Program-made: the position numbers and the translations under genes
Source: Cognatiyoonia koreensis
GTDB lineage: Bacteria; Pseudomonadota; Alphaproteobacteria; Rhodobacterales; Rhodobacteraceae
NCBI RefSeq assembly: GCF_900109295.1
Contig: NZ_FOIZ01000001.1
Location: forward strand, 806,001-870,000
DNA: 64,000 bases
Direction of reading: 5' to 3'
Notes under the pieces: model-generated
Database searches by the model: none
The model's input: only the letters and a program-made list of their open reading frames with translations
What the model was told of the DNA's origin: nothing
Part shown: positions 7,577-15,885 of the stretch, piece after piece
Layout: every line of letters begins with the position of its first letter
How positions within the stretch are numbered: position 1 is the stretch's first letter

Positions 7577-8149
7577 ATGGGGATATTAACTAGAGGCCTG
7601 ATTGCTGCGGTATTCATCGCAGTTGGCCAACTCGCATCTGCAGCTACGATACTTCCGACTGCGCAAACACCGCAAATCGCAGGCAATGACAAGGTATCTG
7701 GTGGATCACCGGATGTCGCTACGACGCTTGCTGCATTCGATACGCTTCTTTCTCCTTACTTCGACCCAGGTTTTTCGATCTATCAGATCGCAAAATATGA
7801 TGTAGACGACAACGACTACGAAGGCGTTGGCCTAAGTGTCACGTTGGACGACTCCAAGAAGGGGAGCTGGACGTACACTGGTGGCGACACGCCTTATGTC
7901 GTCGTCTACAAAGGCGGGCCAGGCTGGATCGGTCAATACTTTGCCGGCGGGATCACTGGAAACATGTTTGATGTGGCCAACCTGAACGGCGTTGCCTTGA
8001 GCAACGGTAATAACGTTCCCGGACTTAGCCACCTGACCTTGTATGGCGTGGAAGGTAACGAAGTTTCGACTGTTCCGCTTCCAGCGGGTGGGTTGCTGCT
8101 GCTTGTCGGCATCGGCGCACTTGGCTTCGCAAGACGCCGCAAGACCTGA
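7577..8149 (+). CDS. Exported protein with VPLPA-type C-terminal sorting signal
   Basis: Predicted 190-residue protein: N-terminal signal peptide (cut near ASA-A, residue 22), an Asp/Gly-rich body, and a C-terminal tripartite tail of VPLPAGG, a hydrophobic helix (LLLLVGIGALGFA) and an Arg/Lys cluster. This tail matches the VPLPA-CTERM class, which is processed by an exosortase and associated with surface or exopolysaccharide proteins. The body resembles no enzyme I recognise. AAGGGG precedes the ATG. No exosortase gene is in the window. A terminator follows. Confidence 0.8.
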   Translation: MGILTRGLIAAVFIAVGQLASAATILPTAQTPQIAGNDKVSGGSPDVATTLAAFDTLLSPYFDPGFSIYQIAKYDVDDNDYEGVGLSVTLDDSKKGSWTYTGGDTPYVVVYKGGPGWIGQYFAGGITGNMFDVANLNGVALSNGNNVPGLSHLTLYGVEGNEVSTVPLPAGGLLLLVGIGALGFARRRKT

Positions 8150-8172
8150 TTTGATTTAACAAATCGTGACAT

Positions 8173-8199
8173 GGGGCAGTCCAATGGGCTGCCCTTTTT
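8173..8199 (+). terminator. Rho-independent terminator after the VPLPA-tail gene
   Basis: GGGCAG (8174-8179) pairs with CTGCCC (8189-8194) and is followed by five T residues. It lies directly against the 3' end of the convergent desaturase gene. Confidence 0.8.
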
Positions 8200-9150
8200 C
8201 TATGGCGTTCTGATTTGACGATGGGGGTGTTCAACCGGCTGCTTCACTCGCCACGCGAACCGTCGCGCGATGTCGCTGTAGCCGACAAACAGCGTGTTCT
8301 CGTTCGCGGCAAGATAATTGTCCCGCCGTTCATTGTAGAGCGCCGGGAGGCGGTACCACGGTGTAGCAGGACTGGCGTGATGCACAATGTGCAGGTTGTT
8401 GTTGAGATAAAGCAGCGCGAGCGGCGAACAGGTTTCGACGATGGCCGTCCGTGCGCCGACGTTTTCAGCCGCCTGATGTTCCGCGTATGATCGCATCGCG
8501 GTCAGCGACAGCGCCGGGTAGGTGACGCACAGGAAATAGACCCACAGCGGCATCCCGAAGACTTGCGTAACCATGACCGCAAGCACAACCAGACCCACCC
8601 CGTGCAGCGCCCATGCAAGGCGCACGCCAGGCTCGTCGGCCTTGAGCCGCGCCAGCTCGGTCTTGGTGAAGCCGATGATCGTTAATGCGGGCCCGACCAG
8701 TAGACGCCCGACGAAGGTGTTGTTCAGGGCGAACAGGTGACGCTGGAAATCCGTCATCCGCGCCACAGCATCCGCGGGCCAGAAATAGCTTTCCGGGTCT
8801 TCGTAGGGGTCTGTCAGGTGCTCGTCGCGGTGGTGTTGCAGGTGCAGCGCCTTGTAGCGCCGGTACGGAAAGATGCCGATCAGGGGCAGGCTGACCAGCA
8901 ATTCGTTCAGCCAGACCCGGCGCGTCGGGTGCCCGTGGATCGTCTCGTGCTGCAGCGATCCGTGAAACGCGGCAAGCACGGGAAGCGCCAACGCGCCCAG
9001 GAACCAGACCCCCGATGTCCAGAGCAATCCCGCTATCATCCAGAGCGCATAGCACCCGCCGATGAGGGCGAGCGTGATCCATTCGGAGAACAAGCGCGTG
9101 TTCAAGCGGCGGCCTTTCGGTCGTTTTCGGAAGCGCAGGCCCGTCAACAT
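8200..9150 (-). CDS. Membrane fatty acid desaturase
   Basis: Predicted 316-residue di-iron membrane desaturase or hydroxylase. The three histidine clusters are HETIH (residues 68-72), HLQHH (103-107) and HIVHH (254-258), with an extra E-H pair at 224-225. Hydrophobic segments lie at about 26-60, 80-95, 145-160 and 180-215. Such enzymes insert double bonds in acyl chains or modify carotenoids or sterols; the exact substrate cannot be called. It stands alone between converging and same-strand genes with 294 bases upstream. Confidence 0.88.
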   Translation of the reverse strand: MLTGLRFRKRPKGRRLNTRLFSEWITLALIGGCYALWMIAGLLWTSGVWFLGALALPVLAAFHGSLQHETIHGHPTRRVWLNELLVSLPLIGIFPYRRYKALHLQHHRDEHLTDPYEDPESYFWPADAVARMTDFQRHLFALNNTFVGRLLVGPALTIIGFTKTELARLKADEPGVRLAWALHGVGLVVLAVMVTQVFGMPLWVYFLCVTYPALSLTAMRSYAEHQAAENVGARTAIVETCSPLALLYLNNNLHIVHHASPATPWYRLPALYNERRDNYLAANENTLFVGYSDIARRFAWRVKQPVEHPHRQIRTP

Positions 9151-9248
9151 GGCCCGCGACTTCCAAATCGTGCGGCCAATCAGCCTGATCAGTCAAGAAA
9201 AATGCTGCAATCGGCATTTTTGTCTTGTAACAATGTGACGCCGTTTCA

Positions 9249-9278
9249 CGCCGCCGTCAGCGCTGGGCGGCGTTTGTT
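9249..9278 (+). terminator. Plus-strand terminator-like hairpin without an upstream gene
   Basis: CGCCGCC (9249-9255) pairs with GGCGGCG (9266-9272), followed by TTTGTTT. It lies upstream of the leftward desaturase gene, so no annotated rightward gene reads into it. See the paired hairpin at 9404-9435. Confidence 0.5.
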
Positions 9279-9403
9279 TCAGGTTCTGTTACAGCCCATT
9301 CATCTGCGCGTGAATGCACGCATTTTCGCATGGACGCGGGCCGGTGTGCGGTGGCAAACATGATGTGACAGATCACAACGCAGACCTCCCACTGACGCCT
9401 GAT

Positions 9404-9435
9404 CGCCGCCGTTCCCTTTCCCGGGGCGGCGGTTT
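9404..9435 (+). terminator. Second plus-strand hairpin in the 9151-9444 gap
   Basis: CGCCGCC (9404-9410) pairs with GGCGGCG (9425-9431), followed by GTTTCTGCGTTT. The stem sequence equals that of the hairpin at 9249. It lies 10 bases past the stop of the leftward antiporter gene, but its T-rich side points rightward. The 130 bases between the two hairpins could encode a small RNA; I see no ORF there that I believe. Confidence 0.45.
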
Positions 9436-9444
9436 CTGCGTTTG

Positions 9445-10359
9445 TCAGATCATGGCCGAATAGGCGATGTAACCGGCGTAAGTCGCCAGCATCGCGAGCC
9501 CGACAATGCGCCCGAACCCGTTGCGCCATGCGATCAGTGCAAGAATGATCAGCGAGACCGCAATCACGAAAGGCGTGTCGAGCGTCAGAAACCGCGCATC
9601 GACGGGGATGGGGGCGATAAGGGCCGTGATCCCGAGGATGCCGAGCACGTTAAAGATGTTCGACCCGATGACGTTGCCAAGCGCGATGTCGCGTTGGCCC
9701 CTGAACGCGGCGACGCAGGTTGTTGCAAGTTCCGGCAGCGATGTGCCGATCGCGACGATCGACAGTCCGATCATCGCTTCGGATACGCCCCAGTCGCGGG
9801 CGATGATGGTCGCGGATTGCACAAGGTAATGCGCCCCGGCCATGACAGCCGCAAGCCCAAGCGCTGTGATCAGGAGCGAGCGCCACAAGGGCGCGGCGTC
9901 CACTGTCAGTTCACCGTCGCGCGCGCCGCGCAGCCGCAGCACCAGATAGCTGACAAGGCCAAGCGCCAGCACGAAACCTTCGATCCGCCCGATATGTCCC
10001 GAATAAAACAGCACCGGCAGAATGATCACCGCACCGCACATCCAGAACAGGTCACCGCGATTGTCCTGAAACCGGCTTTCCACTGGCGCGATCAGGGCGG
10101 CAAGCCCGAGGATCAGCAAAAGGTTGGCGATATTCGACCCAACGACATTGCCGATGGCGATACCGGATTGCCCGTTCAGGGCCGCATTTAGCGAGACCAG
10201 CAGTTCCGGGGTCGAGGTGCCGAAGCCGACGATGGTCAATCCGATGACCATGGGCGACATCCCGAGCCGCACAGCGATGGCGCTGGCGCCCCGGACCAGC
10301 AGGTCACCACCAAGAAACAGCCCAAGAAGGCCACCACACAGGATCAGATATGTCAGCAT
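9445..10359 (-). CDS. Calcium/sodium:proton-type antiporter (CaCA family, YrbG-like)
   Basis: Predicted 304-residue inner-membrane cation exchanger with the inverted-repeat layout of the CaCA family. The first alpha repeat is GFGTSTPELLVS with GNVVGSNIANL; the second is AIGTSLPELATT with GNVIGSNIFNV. About ten hydrophobic helices fill the chain. Members exchange Ca2+ for Na+, K+ or H+ across the membrane; ion specificity is not decidable. It is probably monocistronic. Confidence 0.93.
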   Translation of the reverse strand: MLTYLILCGGLLGLFLGGDLLVRGASAIAVRLGMSPMVIGLTIVGFGTSTPELLVSLNAALNGQSGIAIGNVVGSNIANLLLILGLAALIAPVESRFQDNRGDLFWMCGAVIILPVLFYSGHIGRIEGFVLALGLVSYLVLRLRGARDGELTVDAAPLWRSLLITALGLAAVMAGAHYLVQSATIIARDWGVSEAMIGLSIVAIGTSLPELATTCVAAFRGQRDIALGNVIGSNIFNVLGILGITALIAPIPVDARFLTLDTPFVIAVSLIILALIAWRNGFGRIVGLAMLATYAGYIAYSAMI

Positions 10360-10463
10360 GAACGCCCCCTTGCCATCGCTACATGGCGAGGCCGCCTGCG
10401 CTTGCCTAGGGGGCGTTGAAAATATTCATGCAGATCGGAATGCCGGTCGCACGCGCCCGCTGA

Positions 10464-11294
10464 TCAGCTGTTGAAATCGGCAGCGCTGTGGCGTTCCTTC
10501 ATCTGTTCGTTTTCCTCGCCCCAGACGCGGTTCACCCGGCGTCCGCGTTGATAGGCCGGCCGGTTGCTGACCTCTTGCGTCCAGCGGACCACGTTCTTGT
10601 AGGATGCGGTATCAAGGAAGGTCGCGGCATCGCCATACACACTGCCCTGGATCAGTGACCCGTACCACGGGCAGGTTGCCATGTCGGCGATGGAATAGGT
10701 GTCGCCGCCCAGATAGCGCGCTTCACCCAGCCGCTTGTCCAGCACGTCAAGCTGCCGCTTGGTTTCCATCGCAAAGCGGTTGATCGGGTATTCCAGCTTT
10801 TCAGGGGCATAGTGATAGAAATGACCGAACCCGCCGCCAAGGTAGGGAGCAGCGCCTTGCAGCCAGAACAGCCAGTTCATCGCCTCGACCCGCTCTGCCG
10901 GATCTTCGGGCAGGAACGCCCCGAATTTTTCCGCGAGGTAGAGCAGGATATGGCCGGATTCGAATACGCGCACGCCTGTGCCCTTGTCGAACAGCGCCGG
11001 TATCTTGGAATTCGGATTGATGCCAACGAAGCCTGATCCGAACTGATCGCCTTCGGTGATGTTGATCAGCCACGCGTCGTATTCGGCGTCATGCCCCGCT
11101 GCGAGCAGTTCTTCGAGCATCACCGTGACCTTGACCCCGTTGGGTGTCGCAAGCGAATGGAGTTGCAGCGGGTGCTTGCCGTCGGGCAGGGGCTTTTCAT
11201 GGGTCGCACCCGCAATGGGGCGGTTGATCTTGGCAAATTCGCCGCCGCTTTCGGCGTCCCAGGTCCAGACCTTGGGCGGGGTGTAGTCAGTCAT
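10464..11294 (-). CDS. Glutathione-dependent disulfide-bond oxidoreductase (YghU-like GST)
   Basis: Predicted 276-residue GST-superfamily protein of the YghU/YfcG type, about 290 residues in E. coli. The extended N-terminus (WTWDAESGG, then FAKINRPIAG) precedes a thioredoxin-like domain with ATPNGVKV, NPNSKIPAL and VFESGHIL, then an all-helical C-terminal domain with SIADMA. Family members reduce small disulfides with two bound glutathiones. AAAGGAG lies 8 bases before the ATG at 11294, which decides the start. Confidence 0.92.
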   Translation of the reverse strand: MTDYTPPKVWTWDAESGGEFAKINRPIAGATHEKPLPDGKHPLQLHSLATPNGVKVTVMLEELLAAGHDAEYDAWLINITEGDQFGSGFVGINPNSKIPALFDKGTGVRVFESGHILLYLAEKFGAFLPEDPAERVEAMNWLFWLQGAAPYLGGGFGHFYHYAPEKLEYPINRFAMETKRQLDVLDKRLGEARYLGGDTYSIADMATCPWYGSLIQGSVYGDAATFLDTASYKNVVRWTQEVSNRPAYQRGRRVNRVWGEENEQMKERHSAADFNS

Positions 11295-11381
11295 GTCGGA
11301 TCTCCTTTGGACCTGAGGTAGCTGGCAGGTCGCCAAACGACCAGTCTTCGTGAACGCACAATGCGGTGTGCAAAAGGGTGG

Positions 11382-12014
11382 TCAGATGCCGGTGCCCTGT
11401 AAAACCCCGTGTTCCATCGCATAGCGGGTCAGCCCTGCGGTGCTGCTGATCCCAAGCTTGCGCCGGATGTTGTTGCGGTGGGTTTCCACGGTGCGCACGG
11501 AAATTCCCAGTTCATGGGCCACTTCCTTGTTGGAATTGCCCTGTGCGAGTTGCAGCAGGATCGTCTGTTCGCGACTGGTCAGCGGTTCACGCCCGTCGGC
11601 GATCTTGGGTTTCAGCGACCCTTTCGCACCCGTGCAAAGATATTCACCGCCCGCCATGACCGTGTCGATGGCGGTGCGGATTTCTTCGGTCGGCACGTCC
11701 TTGAGGACATAGCCTTTTGCCCCGTGGCTGAGTGCGATCGAGATGTATTCGGGGCTGTCGTGCATCGACAGGATCAGGATGCGCGTCTCGGGCCGCCGTT
11801 CAAGGATCATCTCGGTGGCATTCAGCCCTGACAGCCCGGGCATGTTCAGGTCCAGCAGCATGACGTCGGGGGCAAGGTTTTCGACCTGTTCCACCGCTGA
11901 TTGCCCATCCGTCAGCGTCCCGACAACGTCGATGTCGTCATAGCTTTCGAGGATGGACTGGATCCCTTCGGCAACCATGGGGTGATCGTCAACAATACAA
12001 ACGCGGATCGTCAT
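11382..12014 (-). CDS. NarL/FixJ-family response regulator
   Basis: Predicted 210-residue regulator. The receiver domain (residues 1-120) has acidic D9-D10, the phospho-acceptor Asp at 55 (LLDLNMPG) and the Lys in GYVLKD. The C-terminal LuxR-type helix-turn-helix (about 144-200) has LTSREQTILLQLAQG and VETHRNNIRRKL. It overlaps the sensor kinase gene by 4 bases (ATGA), so the two form one transcription and translation unit. They point away from the TRAP transporter at 13736, a probable target. Confidence 0.95.
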   Translation of the reverse strand: MTIRVCIVDDHPMVAEGIQSILESYDDIDVVGTLTDGQSAVEQVENLAPDVMLLDLNMPGLSGLNATEMILERRPETRILILSMHDSPEYISIALSHGAKGYVLKDVPTEEIRTAIDTVMAGGEYLCTGAKGSLKPKIADGREPLTSREQTILLQLAQGNSNKEVAHELGISVRTVETHRNNIRRKLGISSTAGLTRYAMEHGVLQGTGI

Positions 12015-13438
12015 GCCGTCTTCTTTCGTGTTTCTTCGGGTTTGAGCATATGGGTCAGCGGCACCTGTGCAACGATGGTGGTGCCCTGACTGGTCGACAG
12101 CACCCGAAGCGTGCCGCCAAGTTGTTCCACCCGTTCCTGCATGTTGCGCATCCCGATGCCCTGTGCGCGGCCACGGGCGGCACCGGGCCAGACCATGCCT
12201 GTACCATTGTCAGCGATGTTGAGCACCGCTCCTTTGCGGTTTCCCTTGAGCGAGACCGACACGGACGTCGCGCCGGAATGGCGCTCGATGTTGGTCAGTG
12301 CCTCTTGGGCAATACGATAGAGCGCGATGCGCGCCTCTTGATCCAGACGATTGCGGAACACGACGGTTTCGAAATCGACATGGATCCCGGTGCGGTTGGT
12401 GTATTCATCCGTCAAGGCCTGCAGGGCAGGGCCAAGACCCAGATCGTCCAGCACGCCGGGGCGCAGATCGCGGCTGATGCGGCGCACCTCCTGAATGGCG
12501 CCGCCAAGACTTGCGATGCCCTTGTCCAGACTGTCGCCCGCCTTGGCGTTATCCATGCCGAGGCGGCGTTTGGACAGTTCCAGCGCATAGCGCACCCCGA
12601 CAAGCATCTGGCTGATCCCGTCGTGCAATTCGCGCGCTACGCGGCCGCGTTCTTCTTCCTGTGTGTCGAAGATGCGTTGTGTCAGCGCCTTGAGCTTTGT
12701 ATCGGCCAGGCGGCGTTCGCGGATATTCAGTATCAACCCCGAAATGAAGACGCCAAGAACAGCAATGGTCGCGATCCCGACAATATAAAGCGATGTGCGG
12801 TTGATCCGCTGTTCCACGTCAGCGCGCGCCGCCGCGACACTTTGGACCACGTCGTCGATGAAGATGCCTGTGCCCATGGCCCACCGCCAATCCTGAAGGC
12901 CGTTCACATAGACGATCATCTGGCCATTGGCCCCGGTCGAGGGTTTGGGCCATTCAAACGTATGATACCCGCCGCCGGTGCGGGCGATCCGGATGATTTC
13001 GTCCGTGATGGGAATGCCGTTGATGTCCTTGAGGCCGGTCCAGTTCTTGCCGATCAAATAGGTCTGGCGTGGCGCGACGATATTGGTGCCGTCGTATTCG
13101 AACACGAAGAAATAGCCATCCTGCCCGTACAGCATTGCCGACAGTTCCTGCGTCACCGCCAGCTTGGCCGCTTCGTCATCAGGCGCGGCGCGCCCATAGG
13201 TGTTCACGACGGCGGTCCGGGCGATCGACAGGTAGTTCTTCAACTCTTCTTTCTTTGCCTCGATCAGTTCCGCTTCGAGCGCTGCGATTTCGCGTTCGGC
13301 AAGTTGGCGTGACTGGATGGTGACGACAAGCGTGATCAACGTCACCGCCACGATCAGCGGCACTGTTGCGAGCAAGAACAGCTTTTGTCCGTAAGACAGA
13401 TCGAATGCGGCACGGATCCGGGCAAGCCAGAACGACAT
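12011..13438 (-). CDS. Membrane sensor histidine kinase with Cache-type sensor (NarX/DesK class)
   Basis: Predicted 475-residue kinase. One N-terminal membrane helix (LFLLATVPLIVAVTLITLVV) is followed by a periplasmic single Cache domain (GQDGYFFVFEYDG, then a GGYHTFEWPKP segment), which binds small organic acids in known relatives. A second helix (IVGIATIAVLGVFISGLIL) leads to a HisKA_3 dimerisation domain with RVARELHDGISQ and a HATPase domain (NIERHSG, DNGTGM, GIGMRNMQERV). I prefer the ATG at 13438 (GGAAAG upstream); an ATG at 13537 would add 33 residues and lacks a ribosome site. Confidence 0.93.
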   Translation of the reverse strand: MSFWLARIRAAFDLSYGQKLFLLATVPLIVAVTLITLVVTIQSRQLAEREIAALEAELIEAKKEELKNYLSIARTAVVNTYGRAAPDDEAAKLAVTQELSAMLYGQDGYFFVFEYDGTNIVAPRQTYLIGKNWTGLKDINGIPITDEIIRIARTGGGYHTFEWPKPSTGANGQMIVYVNGLQDWRWAMGTGIFIDDVVQSVAAARADVEQRINRTSLYIVGIATIAVLGVFISGLILNIRERRLADTKLKALTQRIFDTQEEERGRVARELHDGISQMLVGVRYALELSKRRLGMDNAKAGDSLDKGIASLGGAIQEVRRISRDLRPGVLDDLGLGPALQALTDEYTNRTGIHVDFETVVFRNRLDQEARIALYRIAQEALTNIERHSGATSVSVSLKGNRKGAVLNIADNGTGMVWPGAARGRAQGIGMRNMQERVEQLGGTLRVLSTSQGTTIVAQVPLTHMLKPEETRKKTA

Positions 13439-13735
13439 TTTCAGGTGACTTTCCACTGTGGCTGGCGCGCACAGTAGCAGGAAGATCACCGGCAGGGCAA
13501 ACCGTCTCGTGATTCGATTTTTCGTGAGCGCTAACATGGCGGTTCAGCCAATCCGGCGCGCGCGAAATTTGGTTCATTTCATGGTTTACATGTCTGATTT
13601 CACTGGAAAACGCATGTCTACGCAAAACTACGGAATTGTAATCGCGCAATGCATCGCTAGGGTCACCGCACGCACTGATCCGCCCGGAGTCCGGTCCTTG
13701 GACTTATCGGGTGTTGTTAATTCGGGAGGAAACCT
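13439..13735. promoter_or_regulatory. Divergent promoter region, two-component system / TRAP transporter
   Basis: A 297-base gap between divergent units (198 bases if the kinase starts at 13537). It must hold promoters for both. The stretch 13580-13650 is relatively AT-rich, but I see no clear palindrome or repeat that I would call an operator. GGGAGG precedes the TRAP binding-protein start. Confidence 0.5.
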
Positions 13736-14818
13736 ATGGATCGTCGCTCATTTCTGAAAAATTCCGCGCTTGGTGGCACCGCCGCTGCGGCAACGACGCT
13801 GGCAGCCCCAGCGCTTGCGCAGGGCAACCGCACGCTGACGCTGGTCACCACATGGGGCCGCGGCCTTGCCGGTGTGCATGACGCCGCACAGCGCGCTGCT
13901 GACACCATCACGGCAATGTCCGGCGGCAGCCTGACAATCGACTTGAAGGCAGCCGGCGAACTTGTTGGTGCGTTCGAAGTATTTGACGCTGTGACCTCTG
14001 GTCAGGCGGACATGTATCACGGGGCCGACTACTACTTTGTCGGTCAGCATCCGGGCTATGCCTTCTTTACGTCTGTGCCTTTCGGCATGACACCGCAGGA
14101 AATTTCGAACTGGTATTATCAGGGCGAAGGTCAGGCGTTCCATGACGAGCTTGGTTCAATCTTTGGTCTGAAGTCATTCCTTGCCGGGAATACGGGCCCA
14201 CAGGCCGGTGGCTGGTTTGCCAAGGAAATCACGGGCCCGGAAGATTTCCAGGGTCTGAAGTTCCGTATGCCGGGTCTTGGCGGTGAAGCGCTGGGCAAGA
14301 TGGGTGCATCCGTTCAGAACCTTCCGGGTGCTGAAGTGTATCAAGCGCTGGCGTCTGGTGCGATTGACGGCACAGAATGGATCGGCCCATGGGCTGACGA
14401 AAAGGCCGGTTTCCAGGAAATCACCAAGTTCTACTACACAGCCGGCATGCACGAGCCGGGTGCGGCCCTGTCGCTGGCAACAAACCTTGATGTTTGGGAA
14501 AGCCTGTCGCCAGAGCACCAGAAGATCGTCGAGATCGCGTCTGGCGAAGCACACCAGTGGAACCTTGCACAGTTCATGGACAACAACGGTGCGGCGCTGC
14601 AGCGTCTGCAGGCCGGTGGCGTCAAGGTCCTGGAATTCCCAGACACCGTCTGGGACGCAATGGGTGCCGCAGCCAAGGAAACCATGGACCAGTACGCCGG
14701 TGACGAACTGTATGACCGCATGCGCGCGTCCTACAATGCGTCGATGGCGGCATCCTCGAACTGGATCACCCAGTCCGAAGGTGCATATCGCGCACAGCGT
14801 GACCGCGTCATGGGCTAA
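13736..14818 (+). CDS. TRAP transporter substrate-binding protein (DctP family, TakP-like)
   Basis: Predicted 360-residue periplasmic binding protein with a twin-arginine signal (RRSFLKN, cut after ALA-Q near residue 29). It shares the layout of TakP, the alpha-keto-acid binder of Rhodobacter: GNTGPQAGGWF, then an Arg in KFRMPG that salt-bridges the ligand carboxylate, and GTEWIGPWADEK, a hallmark of this subfamily. The ligand is therefore probably a 2-oxo or hydroxy monocarboxylate, perhaps with a metal ion. GGGAGGAAA precedes the ATG. It is followed by two strong stem-loops before the permease genes. Confidence 0.93.
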   Translation: MDRRSFLKNSALGGTAAAATTLAAPALAQGNRTLTLVTTWGRGLAGVHDAAQRAADTITAMSGGSLTIDLKAAGELVGAFEVFDAVTSGQADMYHGADYYFVGQHPGYAFFTSVPFGMTPQEISNWYYQGEGQAFHDELGSIFGLKSFLAGNTGPQAGGWFAKEITGPEDFQGLKFRMPGLGGEALGKMGASVQNLPGAEVYQALASGAIDGTEWIGPWADEKAGFQEITKFYYTAGMHEPGAALSLATNLDVWESLSPEHQKIVEIASGEAHQWNLAQFMDNNGAALQRLQAGGVKVLEFPDTVWDAMGAAAKETMDQYAGDELYDRMRASYNASMAASSNWITQSEGAYRAQRDRVMG

Positions 14819-14825
14819 GGCTTTG

Positions 14826-14904
14826 CAAATCCTCGCATAATTTGTGCGGGGATTTGATGCAGATCAACATGTGGGCCCGCTGTCCCTGACAGATTGGGCC
14901 CACA
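14826..14904 (+). other. Two intercistronic stem-loops after the TRAP binding-protein gene
   Basis: First hairpin: arms 14826-14837 and 14845-14856, 12 bp with one G-T, 7-nt loop. Second: arms TGTGGGCCC 14870-14878 and GGGCCCACA 14896-14904, with an inner CTGTC/GACAG stem (14880-14884/14888-14892). Neither has a T-run. Such structures commonly protect the 3' end of the upstream message, which would give more binding protein than permease. Confidence 0.7.
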
Positions 14905-14953
14905 TTGCGCCGGTTTTGAACTGGTAAGACAACAGATTTTCGGGGGACAGGCC

Positions 14954-15868
14954 ATGGGACTGGTCGAAGCATGGGGCGGCAACCCGGTCGGGTGGTTCTT
15001 TGCCCATCTGATCGAAGCGTTTTACAATTTCTTTTACGCCATTTTGCATCCGGGAATGTGGCTGAACTGGTCCGATCCCGAAGCGCTGACCCGGTTCATC
15101 TATTACGGCGGTTCGGTCGAGCTGTTTTTCGTCGTATTTGTCATCTTCCTGATCGTCACGATCATCGGCATGATCAACAACCGTTTCATGTGGGGCTGTG
15201 TGCGGGGGCTTGAGGGTTTCGGTAACGCGGTTGGACGACTGGCCGCATGGGCCGGACTTCTGATGGTGCTGCAACAGATCGTCATCATCTTCATGCAGCG
15301 GGTGTTCGCGGTTTCCGAGATCAGTCTGGGTTTCGGCATGAGCTTTTCGCAAGATGTCAGCTGGTGGTCCGAGGAACTCAAGCTTTACAACGCGTTGATC
15401 GTCTGCCTTTGCGTGTCATACACGTTCATCCAGGGCGGGCACGTCCGCGTTGACCTTGTCTATTCAGTCGTCAGCTACCGCACCAAACGGCTGATCGACA
15501 TGATCGGTGCACTTGTCTTTATGGTTCCGGCTGCGATCCTGACATGGCTTTATGGCTGGTTCTTTATGTGGCGGCATCTGGTGGTCCCCAATCCATCTGC
15601 GTCCGACAGTCTTGAGCGGTTGATGAACAAGGCGCGTGCATTGCGCTGGAACGTAGAAACCATCGGTTTTTCGCCGAATGGCTTTAACGCATACTTCCTT
15701 TTCAAGATCCTGCTGATCACCTTTACCGCGCTGGTGATGCTGCAGGCCGTGGCCTTCTTTTACCGCTCCTACCTTGAACGCAAGGAAGGTGAGCCGAGCG
15801 AAGGCAAATACCTCGACAAAGACAAACTGGGCGATGAGCAAGCAGAGCTTGTCGCGCAGATTCATTAA
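14954..15868 (+). CDS. TRAP transporter small membrane subunit (DctQ), long form
   Basis: Predicted 304-residue membrane subunit; classical DctQ proteins are about 160-220 residues. An N-terminal extension with hydrophobic segments (FYNFFYAIL, FFVVFVIFLIVTIIGMI) precedes the usual four-helix DctQ core, which has YTFIQGGHVRVDLVY, the family's conserved segment. The C-terminus is charged and cytoplasmic. I use the ATG at 14954 after GGGGGACAG; an in-frame start at 14894 lies inside the upstream hairpin. It ends 17 bases before the large subunit gene. Confidence 0.88.
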   Translation: MGLVEAWGGNPVGWFFAHLIEAFYNFFYAILHPGMWLNWSDPEALTRFIYYGGSVELFFVVFVIFLIVTIIGMINNRFMWGCVRGLEGFGNAVGRLAAWAGLLMVLQQIVIIFMQRVFAVSEISLGFGMSFSQDVSWWSEELKLYNALIVCLCVSYTFIQGGHVRVDLVYSVVSYRTKRLIDMIGALVFMVPAAILTWLYGWFFMWRHLVVPNPSASDSLERLMNKARALRWNVETIGFSPNGFNAYFLFKILLITFTALVMLQAVAFFYRSYLERKEGEPSEGKYLDKDKLGDEQAELVAQIH

Positions 15869-15885
15869 AGACAGGCGGATAAGAT

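Noticed and set aside
9257..9529. Minus-strand 90-codon frame across the 9151-9444 gap
   Set aside because: It runs into the antiporter gene in another frame, has no ribosome site and a composition unlike a real protein.
12050..13312. Plus-strand open frame of 420 codons opposite the histidine kinase
   Set aside because: Shadow of the kinase; the minus-strand frame has all kinase motifs.
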